Under the pieces are notes generated by a model. That model did not search any database. It was given only the letters and a program-made list of their open reading frames with translations, and was not told where the DNA came from. A DNA stretch of 8,102 nt from Planctomycetota bacterium. Lineage in GTDB: Bacteria > Planctomycetota > Phycisphaerae > WQYP01. Where the stretch lies: contig JAJZCT010000127.1 in NCBI GenBank assembly GCA_021828925.1, positions 1 through 8,102 on the forward strand. The letters are read 5' to 3'. Positions 1-5,456 of this stretch are shown piece by piece. Numbering within the stretch: position 1 is the first letter of the stretch; the number at the start of each line of letters is the position of its first letter. Both the position numbers and the translations under genes were made by a program.

Positions 1-1290
1 AAGTTGAACAGGTGAGCAGGAGATTGCCGGGGTGCTGACGGCGGTATAATTATGCGCGCCACCGGCGAGAGTGTTATAGGAGTTATACGCATTGACCACG
101 CCCGCTCCATACCGTGGATCCAAAGGCGTGGTGGCGGTGGTGGTGGGGGCGTTATAACTGTAATTACCGTTATTAACGGTATACGAATTGGTCCAGCCGG
201 TGGGCTTGTCGGCACCATTGAGCAGCAACGCTTTGACCGTGCGAATATCCGTAGCGGCGGTGGTATAAGCCGTGGCGCCTTGGGCGGTAATGGCCGCATC
301 ACTGGCGTTGAAACCAACCGGGGAAGAAAAGCCGGTTCCACGACCGGCCTGGATCATCATGGTAGCCACGCCGGAGACAATCGGAGCGGTATAACTGGTG
401 TAGGAGCCCGGCGCGGTAAGGTCCGGCTTGGATCGGCCGTCCCAGGTTGGCCCCACCCAGGCGGCCTGACTGCCGGTGGAAGGGCTGAAGACCCCGTTGG
501 TTTCCGTACCGGTATAGGCCGCCACGGCAATGCCGTTGTACATATCCGAGGGGGGGTTAATGTAACTGGCGGGACTCGTGCCGGTGGTGCTGCCGTCCCC
601 GATGGCGGTGACATAGAGCGTATTAAAGCGCGACGCATATTCATCCCAGTATTGGTTCAGACCCTGATCAGTGCCGGCGGGAACACCCAAATAGGCAAAG
701 CTCTGATTGACCACAGCCGGTGAATTGACCGATTCATTCCCACCGACGCTGCCCACCGGCAGGGAGGATGTGGCGTACCTCTGGCCGGCGGTACCGTCGT
801 GCAGAAATTGGTAATAACCATAAAGCTGGGTGTAATAATTACGGTCCGAATAGACATAAACATGTGCAACACCCGGCGCGACACCCGCCCCGCCACTGCC
901 GTAAAACAGCCCCGCCACGGTGTTGGCGTGCCAGGATCCATAAGCGCTGTTGTAACTTCCCGAAGCCGTGCCCGCGGCATCATAAAACGTAAAGTCGGAG
1001 CTTGGGAGGCTGACATTGGCGGGATTGGGTTCAAACGCATTGAGGGTGGTCCTGCTGACGGAAGCCTCCACCTGCGCCACGGTCACGCCCGCACCGGTTA
1101 GCGCCGGCGTAAGGCGCTGTAATTGTGTCACGCCCACCTGATCCATCACGGAATTGGCCCGGGCGGTCTGCCGAAACGCCGGGACGGCCAGGGCCGCGGC
1201 GGTCAGAATCGCGCAACTGATGCCCAATTCCCGGCGTGCCGCGCCGCGCGACCGGGGGATGAATCCCGCGGTCTTTTTTAATGCAGTCAT
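1..1290 (-). CDS. Secreted subtilisin-like (S8) serine peptidase, C-terminus cut by window edge
   Basis: The reverse strand is open from the ATG at 1290 to base 1, giving 430 residues with no stop. The N-terminus looks like a Sec signal: an Arg/Lys-rich start, a hydrophobic stretch at about residues 23-38 (ISCAILTAAALAVPAF) and a possible cleavage after ARA near 45. Subtilase blocks follow in order: GAGVTVAQVEAS (67-78, Asp block), SWHANTVAG (119-127, His block with His121), an AIGDG oxyanion-type block (229-233) followed by NGIAVAA, then SKPDLTAPG (287-295) and TSYTAPIVSGVA (298-309, Ser block with Ser299). Two canonical residues differ. The Asp position is Glu75, and the oxyanion Asn position is Asp232. 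It may be an active variant, as Glu can serve in related sedolisins, or a pseudo-peptidase. The start is uncertain: the ATG at 1290 lacks a Shine-Dalgarno but places the signal peptide well, while an in-frame ATG at 1356 has GGAG 7 bp upstream but adds 22 odd residues (SHIYIYIYDN). The missing C-terminus may carry a sorting signal. The family call is fairly sure; activity is not. Confidence 0.82.
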   Translation of the reverse strand, partial: MTALKKTAGFIPRSRGAARRELGISCAILTAAALAVPAFRQTARANSVMDQVGVTQLQRLTPALTGAGVTVAQVEASVSRTTLNAFEPNPANVSLPSSDFTFYDAAGTASGSYNSAYGSWHANTVAGLFYGSGGAGVAPGVAHVYVYSDRNYYTQLYGYYQFLHDGTAGQRYATSSLPVGSVGGNESVNSPAVVNQSFAYLGVPAGTDQGLNQYWDEYASRFNTLYVTAIGDGSTTGTSPASYINPPSDMYNGIAVAAYTGTETNGVFSPSTGSQAAWVGPTWDGRSKPDLTAPGSYTSYTAPIVSGVATMMIQAGRGTGFSSPVGFNASDAAITAQGATAYTTAATDIRTVKALLLNGADKPTGWTNSYTVNNGNYSYNAPTTTATTPLDPRYGAGVVNAYNSYNTLAGGAHNYTAVSTPAISCSPVQL

Positions 1291-1295
1291 ATTGT

Positions 1296-1315
1296 CATAT
1301 ATATAAATATATATG
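1296..1315. repeat. AT-only near-palindrome just upstream of the subtilase ATG
   Basis: A 20-bp inverted repeat (CATATATAT / ATATATATG, 9-bp arms around a central AA) sits 5 bp upstream of the ATG at 1290. It would melt easily and could be a leader or promoter element, or simply a TA-dinucleotide run. No function can be assigned. Confidence 0.4.
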
Positions 1316-1353
1316 TGTGATGCGGCATCCGCACAATAACGGCCTGGGGTCGT

Positions 1354-1367
1354 CATAAAAAAACTCC
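1354..1367 (-). promoter_or_regulatory. Alternative start codon with Shine-Dalgarno for the subtilase gene
   Basis: On the minus strand GGAG (1364-1367) lies 7 bases before an ATG (1354-1356) that is in frame with the subtilase reading frame and 22 codons upstream of the ATG at 1290. No stop lies between them. The SD favours this start. The added residues, partly encoded by a TATATA tract, and the position of the signal peptide favour 1290. Confidence 0.4.
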
Positions 1368-1372
1368 GATTG

Positions 1373-1386
1373 GCGTTGTACAACGC
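1373..1386. promoter_or_regulatory. Perfect 14-bp palindrome upstream of the subtilase gene (candidate operator)
   Basis: GCGTTGTACAACGC is a perfect palindrome 6 bp upstream of the GGAG motif of the subtilase leader. Its position suits a repressor site. A 14-bp palindrome is expected about once in 16 kb by chance, so this is only a candidate. Confidence 0.3.
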
Positions 1387-1956
1387 AATCAAAATCAGAC
1401 GGCCCAAAGGCTTGGGGCGCCGGCGCGTAACAACGTTATTTTTTTATAATTATTGACCGGGCGGTCACTGACATACCCACCCCAGCCCGGATTACAGGGC
1501 TGACTGGGTGGTTAAGAACCGTCATGAAAAAAGCCGTAGCTTACAGGCGGGGTCGGTTAAGCAAGACCCGCGCCGCCCCCCATACTTCGTTCACCCCCAC
1601 GCCGTCCTCTCTCTTCCGAAATCACAATTTTGCTTTTACTACGCGGGACGGGGGGATGTCAACCGAGATGGCAAAGTTTTTTTTATTGGGGATGTGGTTC
1701 GGATTCGTGAAACTCGTTGATAAAATTGGAAATTCAATTATTTTACTGATTTATGCCAATGTTGTGATGATCAAGTGGCGCTGCGATGCCGGTTATTCTT
1801 AATAAAAAAATATTTTATTTTTCCCATTTTTTAAATTCCACCGCCACGCGCAAGAGTCAAAGCTTCAGTGTGGCACTCTCCCGCATGCGGCCACCGGTGA
1901 CATCCCGGCGCGGCGAAAAATGTGTCATTGATTGCCGAGTGCGGTATATTTCCTGT
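1387..1956. other. Intergenic stretch without a supported gene
   Basis: Open frames here are short, without plausible ribosome binding sites or recognisable products. The stretch contains T-rich tracts (1439-1445 and 1677-1684) and an AT-only hairpin (1801-1819). On the plus strand near 1650-1690 a short frame encodes GDVNRDGK, which resembles a dockerin-type calcium loop but has no surrounding domain. I see no intact gene. Confidence 0.6.
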
Positions 1957-1996
1957 AAAAAAAATGTGGAGGTTCATAACATACGAACCTCCACAT
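1957..1996 (-). terminator. Rho-independent terminator (minus strand)
   Basis: A perfect 12-bp stem, ATGTGGAGGTTC (1964-1975) with GAACCTCCACAT (1985-1996), closes a 9-base loop. On the minus strand it is followed by an uninterrupted T run (complement of 1957-1964, whose first base is also the end of the stem). It fits the 3' end of a transcript coming from the DUF892 gene. The gene's stop now lies about 215 bp upstream because a 133-bp element and its 10-bp target duplication have been inserted between them. Confidence 0.85.
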
Positions 1997-2039
1997 CGGC
2001 ACGAGGGGATGGGAAGAAAGAGAGAAATTTCCGGCAATC

Positions 2040-2057
2040 AAAGCCGGGGTCGGCTTT
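2040..2057 (-). other. Short stem-loop between the terminator and the MITE
   Basis: AAAGCCG (2040-2046) pairs perfectly with CGGCTTT (2051-2057) around a 4-base loop. Before the MITE inserted, it would have lain about 10 bases beyond the DUF892 stop codon. It may be a first, weaker termination or 3'-end-protecting hairpin ahead of the strong one at 1957-1996. No T run follows it. Confidence 0.45.
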
Positions 2058-2060
2058 CTC

Positions 2061-2070
2061 ACCGCACTTA
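2061..2070. repeat. Target site duplication, outer copy, of MITE copy 1
   Basis: ACCGCACTTA directly abuts the left end of the element at 2071 and is repeated exactly at 2204-2213 beyond the right end. A perfect 10-bp duplication touching both ends is strong evidence of transposition. Confidence 0.92.
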
Positions 2071-2203
2071 CAGGGCCTTTTAGTTTTCAGGACTGCTTGG
2101 ATTCTTGGTGGAAAGCTTGATCAAATTTCCCAATAAATCGTTCTGTCCCGGAATACCATAAAAACCGAATAAGGCCCGAGTAAGAGAAAACTAAAAGGCC
2201 CTG
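2071..2203 (-). mobile_element. MITE copy 1, 133 bp, with perfect 18-bp terminal inverted repeats
   Basis: The element begins CAGGGCCTTTTAGTTTTC and ends with its exact reverse complement. It has no coding capacity of its own. Read on the minus strand it matches the element at 2897-3028 along its whole length, including an internal stretch reading ACGATTTATTGGGAAAT. It is therefore a non-autonomous element mobilised by a transposase not present here. CAGGG ends and 8-10 bp target duplications recall ISAs1-family insertion sequences, but that family call is a guess. It lies between the DUF892 stop codon and that gene's probable terminator, so it should be transcribed as part of the 3' untranslated region. 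Confidence 0.9.
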
Positions 2204-2213
2204 ACCGCACTTA
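2204..2213. repeat. Target site duplication, inner copy, of MITE copy 1; contains a stop codon
   Basis: ACCGCACTTA repeats 2061-2070 exactly. Its last three bases (TTA, 2211-2213) are the TAA stop codon of the minus-strand DUF892 gene. The duplication therefore left the reading frame with an intact stop although the element inserted at the gene's end. Confidence 0.92.
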
Positions 2214-2729
2214 TGCCTCCGCAAGCTGCTCTTGCTCTTCGCAGGCCCGTTCATTGACCGCCGAACGCGCCAACAGGGTGAGTTTCTTGTCACAATCGCT
2301 TTCTTCTTTTAAGGTCAACTTCAGCTTGGCGGCGCTGGACTTGTCATTAAGTTGCAATGCGAATGCGCAGGCCGTGCCATAGGCGGCCATTTCATAATGC
2401 TCGACCCTTTGGGCGGCGGCGATGAGGCCGGCATCACGCACCGGCAGTGTATATTTTTCATGCGCGATCTCGTCGCCTTCTGAAATCAAGCCCTTCATGG
2501 CGGCGCAGATTTTACCGGTGGATTTCTCATCAAACGTGCGAAACAGATCTTCCAGGCGCTCCAGATGGCCTTTGGTCTCTTCCAGATGACCGAGAAAGGC
2601 GTCTTTGAGCGCCGGTAAAGTGGCCGCCTCGGCCATTTTCGGCAAGGCTTTGACCAACTGTGTTTCGGCACTGTATAAATCCCGAAGCTGGTCAATGAAG
2701 AGGGTACGAAAATCTTTGGTTTTGCCCAT
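2211..2729 (-). CDS. DUF892 / YciE-YciF family ferritin-like protein
   Basis: This 172-residue protein begins GKTKDFRTLFIDQLRDLYSA and is mostly helical, matching the DUF892 (YciE/YciF) ferritin-like family in length and in the hallmark phrases DLYSAETQL (18-26), HLEETKGHLERLE (49-61), RVEHYEMAAYG (108-118) and KEESDCDKKL (141-150). Carboxylate and His residues spaced as in a four-helix di-metal site are visible: Glu22, Glu51, His55, Glu110, Glu113, Glu143 and possibly Asp147. Family members are linked to stress responses, but the biochemical role is not established. The start at 2729 is chosen because AAGGAG (2737-2742) lies 7 bases upstream; a longer frame would add 11 residues without an SD. 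The leader carries a hairpin (2757-2779), and a terminator lies downstream (1957-1996). Two inverted copies of one MITE bracket the gene, one abutting its stop codon. The family call is confident. Confidence 0.93.
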   Translation of the reverse strand: MGKTKDFRTLFIDQLRDLYSAETQLVKALPKMAEAATLPALKDAFLGHLEETKGHLERLEDLFRTFDEKSTGKICAAMKGLISEGDEIAHEKYTLPVRDAGLIAAAQRVEHYEMAAYGTACAFALQLNDKSSAAKLKLTLKEESDCDKKLTLLARSAVNERACEEQEQLAEA

Positions 2730-2756
2730 GGTAAATCTCCTTAAAAAAGCTGCACG

Positions 2757-2779
2757 CCACATGGAAACATTCCACGTGG
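2757..2779 (-). promoter_or_regulatory. Hairpin in the leader upstream of the DUF892 gene
   Basis: CCACATGGAA (2757-2766) and TTCCACGTGG (2770-2779) form 10-bp arms around a 3-base loop, ending 27 bp upstream of the start codon. As minus-strand RNA all ten pairs form, one as G-U; on the plus strand the same position would be an A-C mismatch. This supports an RNA structure in the DUF892 leader. Ten bases after the hairpin the minus strand has a T run (TTTTTT) just before the SD, so an attenuator-like role is possible. A protein-binding palindrome is the alternative. Confidence 0.45.
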
Positions 2780-2888
2780 TTCATGCAAAGGCGAAGTAGG
2801 GTTATGCAAACGCGGTGCCAATGCGCGCAAATGTGCTCTGGCATCCGGGTATATATCCCTGACAATCAATTATGTTTAGCCGGGCGTG

Positions 2889-2896
2889 CTGTATGC
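2889..2896. repeat. Target site duplication (left) of MITE copy 2
   Basis: CTGTATGC abuts the left end of the element and recurs exactly at its right end (3029-3036). Confidence 0.85.
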
Positions 2897-3028
2897 CAGG
2901 GTCTTTTAGTTTTCTCTTAATCGGGCCTTATTCGTTTTTATGGTATTCTGGGAGAGAACGATTTATTGGGAAATCTGATCAAGCTTTCCCTCACAAATCC
3001 AGGCAGCCCTGCAAACCAAAAGACCCTG
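2897..3028 (+). mobile_element. MITE copy 2, 132 bp, inverted relative to copy 1
   Basis: It starts CAGGGTCTTTTAGTTTTC and ends CAAACCAAAAGACCCTG, so its inverted repeats are imperfect. Read on the plus strand it aligns end to end with the reverse complement of 2071-2203, at roughly 85% identity by eye. The less perfect inverted repeats suggest an older insertion than copy 1. The 8-bp duplication at its borders differs from copy 1's, so the two copies inserted independently. It lies about 170 bp upstream of the DUF892 start, beyond the leader hairpin. Confidence 0.88.
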
Positions 3029-3036
3029 CTGTATGC
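3029..3036. repeat. Target site duplication (right) of MITE copy 2
   Basis: CTGTATGC follows the right end of the element directly and matches 2889-2896 exactly. Confidence 0.85.
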
Positions 3037-3289
3037 GGACTAATTATACAAATAAAGTGCCGCACCATGCGGCTTCGTTGCCCTGCTTGATAACGTTGAT
3101 TGTTTAGCGTGACCCGCGACAATACGGCGTTATCGGACACAATGGCCCGGACAATTTGGCTAGTGCTCTGTCACAGCAAGAAATTAGGGTACGCAGTGAG
3201 GTCGTGCGGCAGGAGGAGGGGCGGCCTGAGGGAGATCCACCCTAAAATCTCGGCACGCGGTAGGCAATTCAAAATAGACTGTAAAAAAG

Positions 3290-3317
3290 ACTGCGGATTA
3301 CGCGGATCACGCGGATA
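3290..3317 (+). repeat. GCGGAT three-unit intergenic repeat, copy A
   Basis: Three tandem 9-bp units of the form GCGGATNNC lie within 28 bp. The same 28-bp segment recurs in inverted orientation at 4641-4668 with two differences. Repeats of this kind are, to my recollection, dispersed in intergenic DNA of several bacteria; no coding role is seen. Confidence 0.75.
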
Positions 3318-3469
3318 AACACCGGGCTTCCATGCTCCGATACCTCCATGCGCGTCACTCACAGCGCTGTTTGATAACTGTAATGGCAATCAGAACTGCT
3401 TTTCTCCGCCGCCCATACCGCAACGATCCCAAAGTGACACAATACCTTTGGCGATCCCTGTTTTTTGTT

Positions 3470-3490
3470 CATTGGTCATTGATCATTGAG
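3470..3490 (+). repeat. 7-bp tandem repeat, three units
   Basis: CATTGGT, CATTGAT and CATTGAG follow one another without gaps, about 110 bp upstream of the methyltransferase start. This is a simple-sequence repeat in a non-coding leader. Confidence 0.6.
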
Positions 3491-3590
3491 CGAGGCCTCC
3501 CTTACTGTGGTGAAAAAAACACTACGCGCTGATCGTAGCCTCAAGTTGCAGCCACCGTGCCGCACCCATAGAATTCTGGAAGTGATAGAT

Positions 3591-3594
3591 GGAG
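3591..3594 (+). promoter_or_regulatory. Shine-Dalgarno deciding the methyltransferase start
   Basis: GGAG lies 8 bases before the ATG at 3603. The reading frame stays open upstream to an ATG at 3486, but that start has no SD and the added 39 residues do not look like part of the domain. Confidence 0.7.
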
Positions 3595-3602
3595 TGGCAC
3601 AA

Positions 3603-4325
3603 ATGAAATCCACGGTCGAAGAAATCCGCCGGCGGTTTGATAACGAGGTTGAGCGCTTCAGCAATCTGGAAACGGGGCAATCCGCCACCATGGATGCCCC
3701 GCTTTGCCTGGAATTAGTCACCAGTGCCGCCGCCGCCGTTACTCCGCAGGCCCGAAGCGTGTTGGATATTGGCTGCGGCGCCGGAAACTACACGCTTAAA
3801 CTGTTACAAAAAATTCCCAATCTTAGTTGCGCACTTATGGACTTAAGCCAACCCATGCTGGACCGTGCCCGCCGGCGCGTCAGTGCGGCCACTACCGGCG
3901 TTGTGGCAACCCTGCAACAGGATGTGCGCGAGGCGCAATTTCCACCGGAAAGTTTTGATATTGTTCTGGCGGCGGCGGTGCTGCATCATTTACGGACCGA
4001 TCAGCAATGGCGCCAGGTGTTTGCATCCGTGCAGAGCTGGTTGCGTCCCGGCGGATCATTCTGGATATTTGATTTGGTCGAACATTCTTCGCCAACTGTG
4101 CAGCAGGCCATGTGGCTGCGCTACGGGGACTATCTGTCAGGCCTTAAAGAGGACGGCATGGCCGGCGAAAAATATCGCGACCTGGTGTTCAGTTATATTG
4201 AAGCGGAAGATACTGCCAAGCCGTTGCTCTGGCAGATTCAACTTCTATCCGAAGTTGGCTTTGCAGATATTGAAATTCTGCATAAAAACGGCCCATTCGC
4301 CGCATTCGGTGCCCGCAAAGCCTGA
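3603..4325 (+). CDS. Class I SAM-dependent methyltransferase
   Basis: The 240-residue protein has a single Rossmann-type methyltransferase domain. Motif I is VLDIGCGAGNYT (53-64). The acidic residue ending strand 2 is Asp80 in LMDLSQPMLDRA. Asp108 in QQDVREAQF is the usual adenine-side acid. Motif IV is FDIVLAAAVLHHL (118-130), and LRPGG (147-151) is the loop typical of small-molecule or lipid methyltransferases. An N-terminal region, RRRFDNEVERFSNLETGQSA (9-28), may form a lid over the cofactor. A C-terminal helical insert at about 163-205 precedes the last strands, LLSEVGFADIEILHKNGPFAAFGARK. The substrate cannot be told from sequence; the general layout also resembles CmoA-like enzymes, but no specific residue supports that. 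It is the only plus-strand gene and converges with the small protein gene at 4702. Inverted GCGGAT repeats flank it on both sides. No terminator was seen. Confidence 0.93.
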   Translation: MKSTVEEIRRRFDNEVERFSNLETGQSATMDAPLCLELVTSAAAAVTPQARSVLDIGCGAGNYTLKLLQKIPNLSCALMDLSQPMLDRARRRVSAATTGVVATLQQDVREAQFPPESFDIVLAAAVLHHLRTDQQWRQVFASVQSWLRPGGSFWIFDLVEHSSPTVQQAMWLRYGDYLSGLKEDGMAGEKYRDLVFSYIEAEDTAKPLLWQIQLLSEVGFADIEILHKNGPFAAFGARKA

Positions 4326-4701
4326 CTGTCATACTCCAAGGGCACCCGCATTTACGGAGAGCACTTTACACGGCCAGTATGAGCTGTAATGGCAGCACAT
4401 GCGGCAACAATCAAAAATTGCAAGTTAGTCTCCCATGATGCAAAGCCTCACCCGCGCAGGATGAAAAAAGGCCATATTTATTCGCTGTTGCGAATGTCTG
4501 GCGAATTTTCAGAGCAGAGAGTAGACCGCAGGAGGCTTTTTGTTACCGCGACAGCCACTCTTTTGTGCCAGCCGAATGTGCTCTCCTGTTCACTGTTCTA
4601 CTCTCACCTGATCTATCGGGCTGCAGTCCGATCCTCCTCGTATCCGCGTTATCCGCGCAATCCGCAGTTCTCTCCCGTTGTAATTAGTAAATCATTGTTA
4701 C
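4326..4701. other. Convergent intergenic region after the methyltransferase
   Basis: No supported gene. It holds the inverted GCGGAT repeat (4641-4668) and an AT-rich imperfect hairpin (4682-4707) overlapping the stop codon of the minus-strand gene. Neither converging gene has a classic GC-stem and T-run terminator here. Confidence 0.55.
4641..4668 (-). repeat. GCGGAT three-unit intergenic repeat, copy B (inverted)
   Basis: On the minus strand this reads as the same 28-bp segment as 3290-3317, with substitutions at two positions. The two copies face each other in inverted orientation about 1.3 kb apart with the methyltransferase between them. Confidence 0.75.
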
Positions 4702-5145
4702 TTAATTTCCCGATGGACGATTTCCCTGTGTGGAATTAAAGGAACCGCGATCGCCCGTAACACGTCCGGCGTCACGCATGCCTTGATGAGTTCCCGGATG
4801 GGAGGATTGCCCGTCTCTGAACGGTTCCTTCTCCGCTGCCTCTTCCCGTTCGTCCTCATCCTCGTAGCCCTCATCGCTACCGGATTTCGGATTTTGGCTC
4901 ATCAACGGAGATTCCGCACCATGGCCGGGGACTTCGGGGCCTGTGCCGCCTCTCTTGGTATCCGGCTTTCCATACTTTTGCGGTTCGCCACGGTCACTTT
5001 CCTGCTGCCCCGGCTTGCTCGGTTGGCCGGGATGTGTCTGGCGCCCTGGACGCATGTCATTGACGTCACCTTTTTGCTGGTCGCCATGGCTTTGCGGGCC
5101 ACTGTGATGCCCCTGGTTGCCCGGATTGGTTTTTGTCTCTGGCAT
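4702..5145 (-). CDS. Small hydrophilin-like, intrinsically disordered protein
   Basis: The 147-residue product has no Cys, Trp or Ile, only one Leu (Leu81), and about 17% Gly and 11% Pro, with many Gln, Asp, Glu, Lys, Arg and His. It has no signal peptide or membrane segment. The N-terminal two thirds are PG/GQ/KG-rich (HPGQPSKPGQQ at 38-48, TKRGGTGPEVPGHG at 63-76). An acidic block follows (DEGYEDEDEREEAAEKE, 91-107), then a Gly-rich tail. The composition fits the general description of hydrophilins, Gly-rich disordered proteins linked to desiccation and osmotic stress, but no named family motif was recognised. The start at 5145 is supported by AAGGGG (5153-5158) 7 bases upstream; a start at 5199 would add 18 residues without such a site. 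The opposite strand is also open over much of the gene (4783-5178) with hydrophobic residues, but it lacks an SD and looks like a shadow. Function is inferred from composition only. Confidence 0.75.
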   Translation of the reverse strand: MPETKTNPGNQGHHSGPQSHGDQQKGDVNDMRPGRQTHPGQPSKPGQQESDRGEPQKYGKPDTKRGGTGPEVPGHGAESPLMSQNPKSGSDEGYEDEDEREEAAEKEPFRDGQSSHPGTHQGMRDAGRVTGDRGSFNSTQGNRPSGN

Positions 5146-5456
5146 GAGATCACCCCTTATAAAAATTGCCCGCTGTGACCACCGTTGGGAACGTCCCAAG
5201 CCGCCCCGTGTTTGGACTTTGTTGCCACAGCCACACGGACACGGCTGTTTTCGCCGGTCACAGCGCTAAGAAGCTTATGCAATGACCGTACCAGAGCATG
5301 TTTTTAATTATCAGCGATTCAACGCCATCAGAGCACTTATGCCGCGCAAGGTGTCCGGCCAAGATGTCCGGCGCGCGACATTTTGTCCCGGAGTGTCAGC
5401 GAATTCAACGGCCACCCCGCCGGGTGCCTATGCCCCCTGTTCGACCGAGCGGAAGT
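5146..5456. other. Intergenic region between the sigma-54 activator and the hydrophilin-like gene
   Basis: About 310 bp without a supported gene. It contains a GC-rich imperfect hairpin (5410-5428) about 30 bases past the activator's stop, with no T run. It also has three TGTCC(C)GG boxes at 5352, 5365 and 5384, a short ACAGCC/GGCTGT stem-loop (5227-5248), and a palindrome (5185-5199) ahead of the hydrophilin-like gene. Confidence 0.5.
5185..5199. promoter_or_regulatory. Inverted repeat upstream of the hydrophilin-like gene (candidate operator)
   Basis: TTGGGA-ACG-TCCCAA has perfect 6-bp arms around 3 bases and ends 39 bp before the start codon, a position suited to a dimeric regulator. Arms of this length arise often by chance, so confidence is low. 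Confidence 0.3.

Larger units (their letters stand above)
3037..3602. other. Intergenic stretch upstream of the methyltransferase
   Basis: No convincing gene. It contains a GC-rich mini-hairpin (3059-3073), the three-unit GCGGAT repeat (3290-3317) and a CATTGRK tandem repeat (3470-3490). The segment around 3160-3270, including AGTGCTCTGTCACAGC, has the look of a decayed insertion-sequence end, but I found no matching inverted partner in the window. No clear promoter for the methyltransferase is visible. Confidence 0.5.

Noticed and set aside
52..723. A 223-residue plus-strand reading frame rich in Gly
   Set aside because: It is the complement of the subtilase gene, which has recognisable motifs in order on the minus strand; the plus frame has none.
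1801..1819. A terminator at the AT-only hairpin
   Set aside because: The stem has no G-C pairs and no gene ends nearby in the right orientation.
2061..3036. A composite transposon carrying the DUF892 gene between two inverted elements
   Set aside because: Each element has its own matching target duplication, and the outermost flanks (2061-2070 and 3029-3038) do not match each other. The copies inserted separately.
2872..3090. A small protein encoded across MITE copy 2, with a similar peptide (FLWYSG-ERFIGK) in copy 1
   Set aside because: The shared peptide only reflects the shared DNA of the two elements. The frames end at different places outside them and lack ribosome binding sites.
3160..3200. 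A remnant insertion-sequence end around AGTGCTCTGTCACAGC
   Set aside because: It is only a resemblance from memory, with no inverted partner, transposase fragment or target duplication in the window.
4783..5178. A plus-strand hydrophobic reading frame opposite the hydrophilin-like gene
   Set aside because: It has no SD and its hydrophobic segments arise from complementing a hydrophilic gene. The minus frame has a good SD and consistent low-complexity composition. Some doubt remains because the minus protein has no known family.
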